The notes beneath the pieces are model-generated. The model had not been told where the DNA came from. It did no database searches and saw nothing but the letters and a program-made list of their open reading frames with translations. A stretch of 64,000 nt of DNA from Helicobacter anseris (GTDB taxonomy: Bacteria > Campylobacterota > Campylobacteria > Campylobacterales > Helicobacteraceae), in the NCBI RefSeq assembly GCF_003364335.1, contig NZ_NXLX01000001.1, positions 64,001-128,000 of the forward strand. The letters are read 5' to 3'. Made by a program: the position numbers and the translations under genes. Below, in pieces: positions 62,240 to 64,000 of this stretch (position 1 is the first letter of the stretch; every line of letters begins with the position of its first letter).

Positions 62240-64000
62240 ATAAATCTAGCAATGTTTGCTCTAAAACTTCTTTGATATCTCTTACGCTAATGATTTCTAG
62301 CTCTTCTAGCACCTCTTGAGGAATATCGCTCAAATCTCTTTCATAATTTTTTTGAGGAATTAGCACTTTTTGCATTCCTGCTTTATGTGCAGCGATAAGT
62401 TTTTCTTTCAATCCCCCAATAGGCAAGACACTGCCACTAAGTGTGAGCTCTCCAGTCATTGCAATTTTAGAATAAATTTTTTTATTGGTGAGGATAGAAG
62501 CAATCACGCTTGCCATAGCAATCCCTGCGCTAGGACCATCTTTTGGTGTAGCACCTTCAGGGACATGTAAGTGGATATCATAGAGATTATAGATTTGTTC
62601 AGGATTCTTATCTTTTTTCTTTTCTTTTTTGAGATTGAAAAATTTTTCATCAATCAATACTTTGATGACAGAAAAAGCAATATGTGCGGATTCTTTCATC
62701 ACGTCTCCTAGACTTCCAGTAAGCTTGAGATTTCCTTTACCTCTGATTTTGATAGCTTCTATTTTTAGCACATCTCCGCCTACACTTGTCCAAGCAAGCC
62801 CATTGATGATACCTACTTTGTCCTCATTATCACTTTTTTCTATCTCAAAGACAATCTTATCAAGATATTGTGCGAGATTATCAGGAGTGATACTAATCTT
62901 TTTTGCTTTTTCTTGCAAAATTTCTTTTGCTGCTTTTCTTGCTAGAGTGGCAATTTTTCTACGTAAGTTTCTTACTCCTGCTTCTCTTGTATATTTTTCT
63001 ATCATTAAAGTGATAGCATCATTGCTGATTTGTATTTCAGAGGTTTTTAGCCCGTGTTTTTTTAATTCTTGAGGAATGAGATATTTTTTTGCAATTTGCT
63101 CTTTTTCTTGCGGGGTATAGCTTGAAACCTCTATAAATTCCATACGATCACGCAATGGTGCTGGAATATTTGATATGTCATTTGCTGTAGCGATAAAAAC
63201 AACTTGAGAAAGATCTACATTGAAATTTGCATAGTAATCTCTAAAGTTAGTATTTTGCTCAGGATCTAAAATCTCTAGCAATGCACTTGTAGGATCTCCT
63301 CTCATACTGCGACCTACTTTATCAATCTCATCAAGCACAACTACAGGATTCATTTCTTTAGCTTCAATAAGCCCTTGTATGATTCTTCCAGGCATTGCAC
63401 CAAGATAAGTGCGTCTATGTCCTCTAAGCTCATTTACATCTTCCAATCCTCCAAGTGCTATACGAACCAAAGGGCGTCCTATGGCTTTTGCGATAGAATT
63501 TGCAAGGCTTGTTTTTCCTACCCCAGGAGGACCAAAGAAACAAAGTATAGTGCCAATATTTTTATCTTCTTTTTGCTCTCTTTTGGCTAAGAGTTCTTTT
63601 ACTGCAAAAAATTCGATAATTCTTTCTTTTGGTTTGATGAGTGAGAAATGATCTGCATTGAGTTGTTTTTCCACATTGCTAATAGCAGGCTTCTTTTTGG
63701 AAAATTTTCCAAATGGGATTTCTAAGACCCACTCAATATAATTTTGTATTACATTTGCTTCAGAGCTATCTTGGTGCATTTTGCTAAGTCTATCAATCTG
63801 CTTTTTTATCTCTTTATAAGTATCTTCATAGACAAAAGCCTTGATAGATTCTAATTTTTTATTGTAATTTTCAATTTCCTCATCTCTTTGTTTGTCTAAT
63901 CCTAATTCTTTTTGGATTTGCTTGAGTTGTTCTCTCAGGAAATATTCTTTATTAGTTTGCTCCATTTTTGTATGGACTTTATTTTTGATTTCTTTTTGAA
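62238..64000 (-). CDS. lon: ATP-dependent protease Lon (5' part beyond window edge)
   Basis: The frame enters from the right edge (..[25 protein letters not shown]) and so is the C-terminal 587 residues. It has Walker [14 protein letters not shown], Walker [10 protein letters not shown], and the catalytic pair in [13 protein letters not shown] (serine) and [15 protein letters not shown] (lysine). Lon degrades damaged and regulatory proteins. An internal ATG at 63965 is not the real start, because the frame remains open upstream with the typical sequence. The normal length for Lon in Helicobacter is about 800 residues. Confidence 0.97.
   Translation of the reverse strand, partial: QKEIKNKVHTKMEQTNKEYFLREQLKQIQKELGLDKQRDEEIENYNKKLESIKAFVYEDTYKEIKKQIDRLSKMHQDSSEANVIQNYIEWVLEIPFGKFSKKKPAISNVEKQLNADHFSLIKPKERIIEFFAVKELLAKREQKEDKNIGTILCFFGPPGVGKTSLANSIAKAIGRPLVRIALGGLEDVNELRGHRRTYLGAMPGRIIQGLIEAKEMNPVVVLDEIDKVGRSMRGDPTSALLEILDPEQNTNFRDYYANFNVDLSQVVFIATANDISNIPAPLRDRMEFIEVSSYTPQEKEQIAKKYLIPQELKKHGLKTSEIQISNDAITLMIEKYTREAGVRNLRRKIATLARKAAKEILQEKAKKISITPDNLAQYLDKIVFEIEKSDNEDKVGIINGLAWTSVGGDVLKIEAIKIRGKGNLKLTGSLGDVMKESAHIAFSVIKVLIDEKFFNLKKEKKKDKNPEQIYNLYDIHLHVPEGATPKDGPSAGIAMASVIASILTNKKIYSKIAMTGELTLSGSVLPIGGLKEKLIAAHKAGMQKVLIPQKNYERDLSDIPQEVLEELEIISVRDIKEVLEQTLLDL

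Overview
The window looks like part of a chromosome from a Helicobacter-type member of the Campylobacterota. The DNA is very A+T rich and contains gene blocks that I recall in the same order from Helicobacter pylori: pyrF-panC, beta carbonic anhydrase-kdsA-ribH-nusB, rnhA-rnc-aroC, gpt-rimO, dsb-kdsB and ccoNOQP. It also has G-tract contingency genes, many outer-membrane beta-barrels and flagellar-type lipoproteins. Species cannot be fixed from this sequence alone. No rRNA, insertion sequence or CRISPR array was seen.

Layout. 1-2914 (minus strand): a phase-variable adenine DNA methyltransferase, frameshifted (OFF) by a 12-base G tract, followed by an ATPase cut by the window edge. 3046-7284: a Gfo/Idh/MocA oxidoreductase, then coaBC with two lipoproteins, one of them LPP20/FlgP-like behind a sigma54-type promoter. 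7287-11048: modABC under a near-ideal Mo-box palindrome, and thrC. 11193-12339: a DedA protein and flavodoxin. 12376-20634 (minus): outer-membrane proteins, aroC, rnc, rnhA, a LapB-like TPR protein, a SurA-like chaperone, a porin, panC and pyrF. 20831-25946 (plus): carbonic anhydrase, kdsA, ribH, nusB, an MscS-type channel and a second G-tract gene, an outer-membrane protein in the ON frame. Four tRNA genes (Arg, Arg, His, Pro) lie at 26070-26466. 26531-35597: feoB, a CvfB-like protein, a DsbC/DsbK-like thiol oxidoreductase, kdsB, an LpoB-like/beta-barrel fusion, an MFS transporter and a TonB-dependent receptor. Two Fur-box-like palindromes suggest iron control of feoB and the receptor. 35642-46218 (plus): gpt, rimO, tilS, the cbb3 oxidase operon with small accessory membrane proteins, three pseudopilin-like proteins, a PilT-like ATPase and a WecA-like transferase.

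46219-59546 is the accessory region and the best place to look for new biology. It begins with a 370-base stretch without an intact gene. Next come a PLD-nuclease/SNF2-helicase fusion and an Eco57I-type adenine methyltransferase, a restriction-modification-like pair. They overlap into a compact module of GNAT-PUA-like fusion, ASCH protein, two-TM membrane protein and second GNAT. A 20-codon fossil of a gene tail follows. After it come a STAS-like (DUF4325) protein with a histidine-kinase-type ATPase, and a large pentapeptide-repeat membrane protein whose own tail matches the fossil. 59553-61502 (minus) encodes a secreted protein resembling the DUF1561/PF07598 family (ricin-B-like lectin plus cysteine-containing C-terminal domain; the Leptospira 'virulence-modifying' proteins). 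The window ends with a DJ-1/PfpI protein and the 3' part of lon.

The core genes serve cell-wall and LPS synthesis (kdsA, kdsB, wecA), cofactors (coaBC, panC, ribH), metals (modABC, feoB, TonB receptor) and microaerobic respiration (cco). The accessory genes look like defence, RNA/protein acetylation and host interaction, and two simple-sequence switches allow clonal variation.
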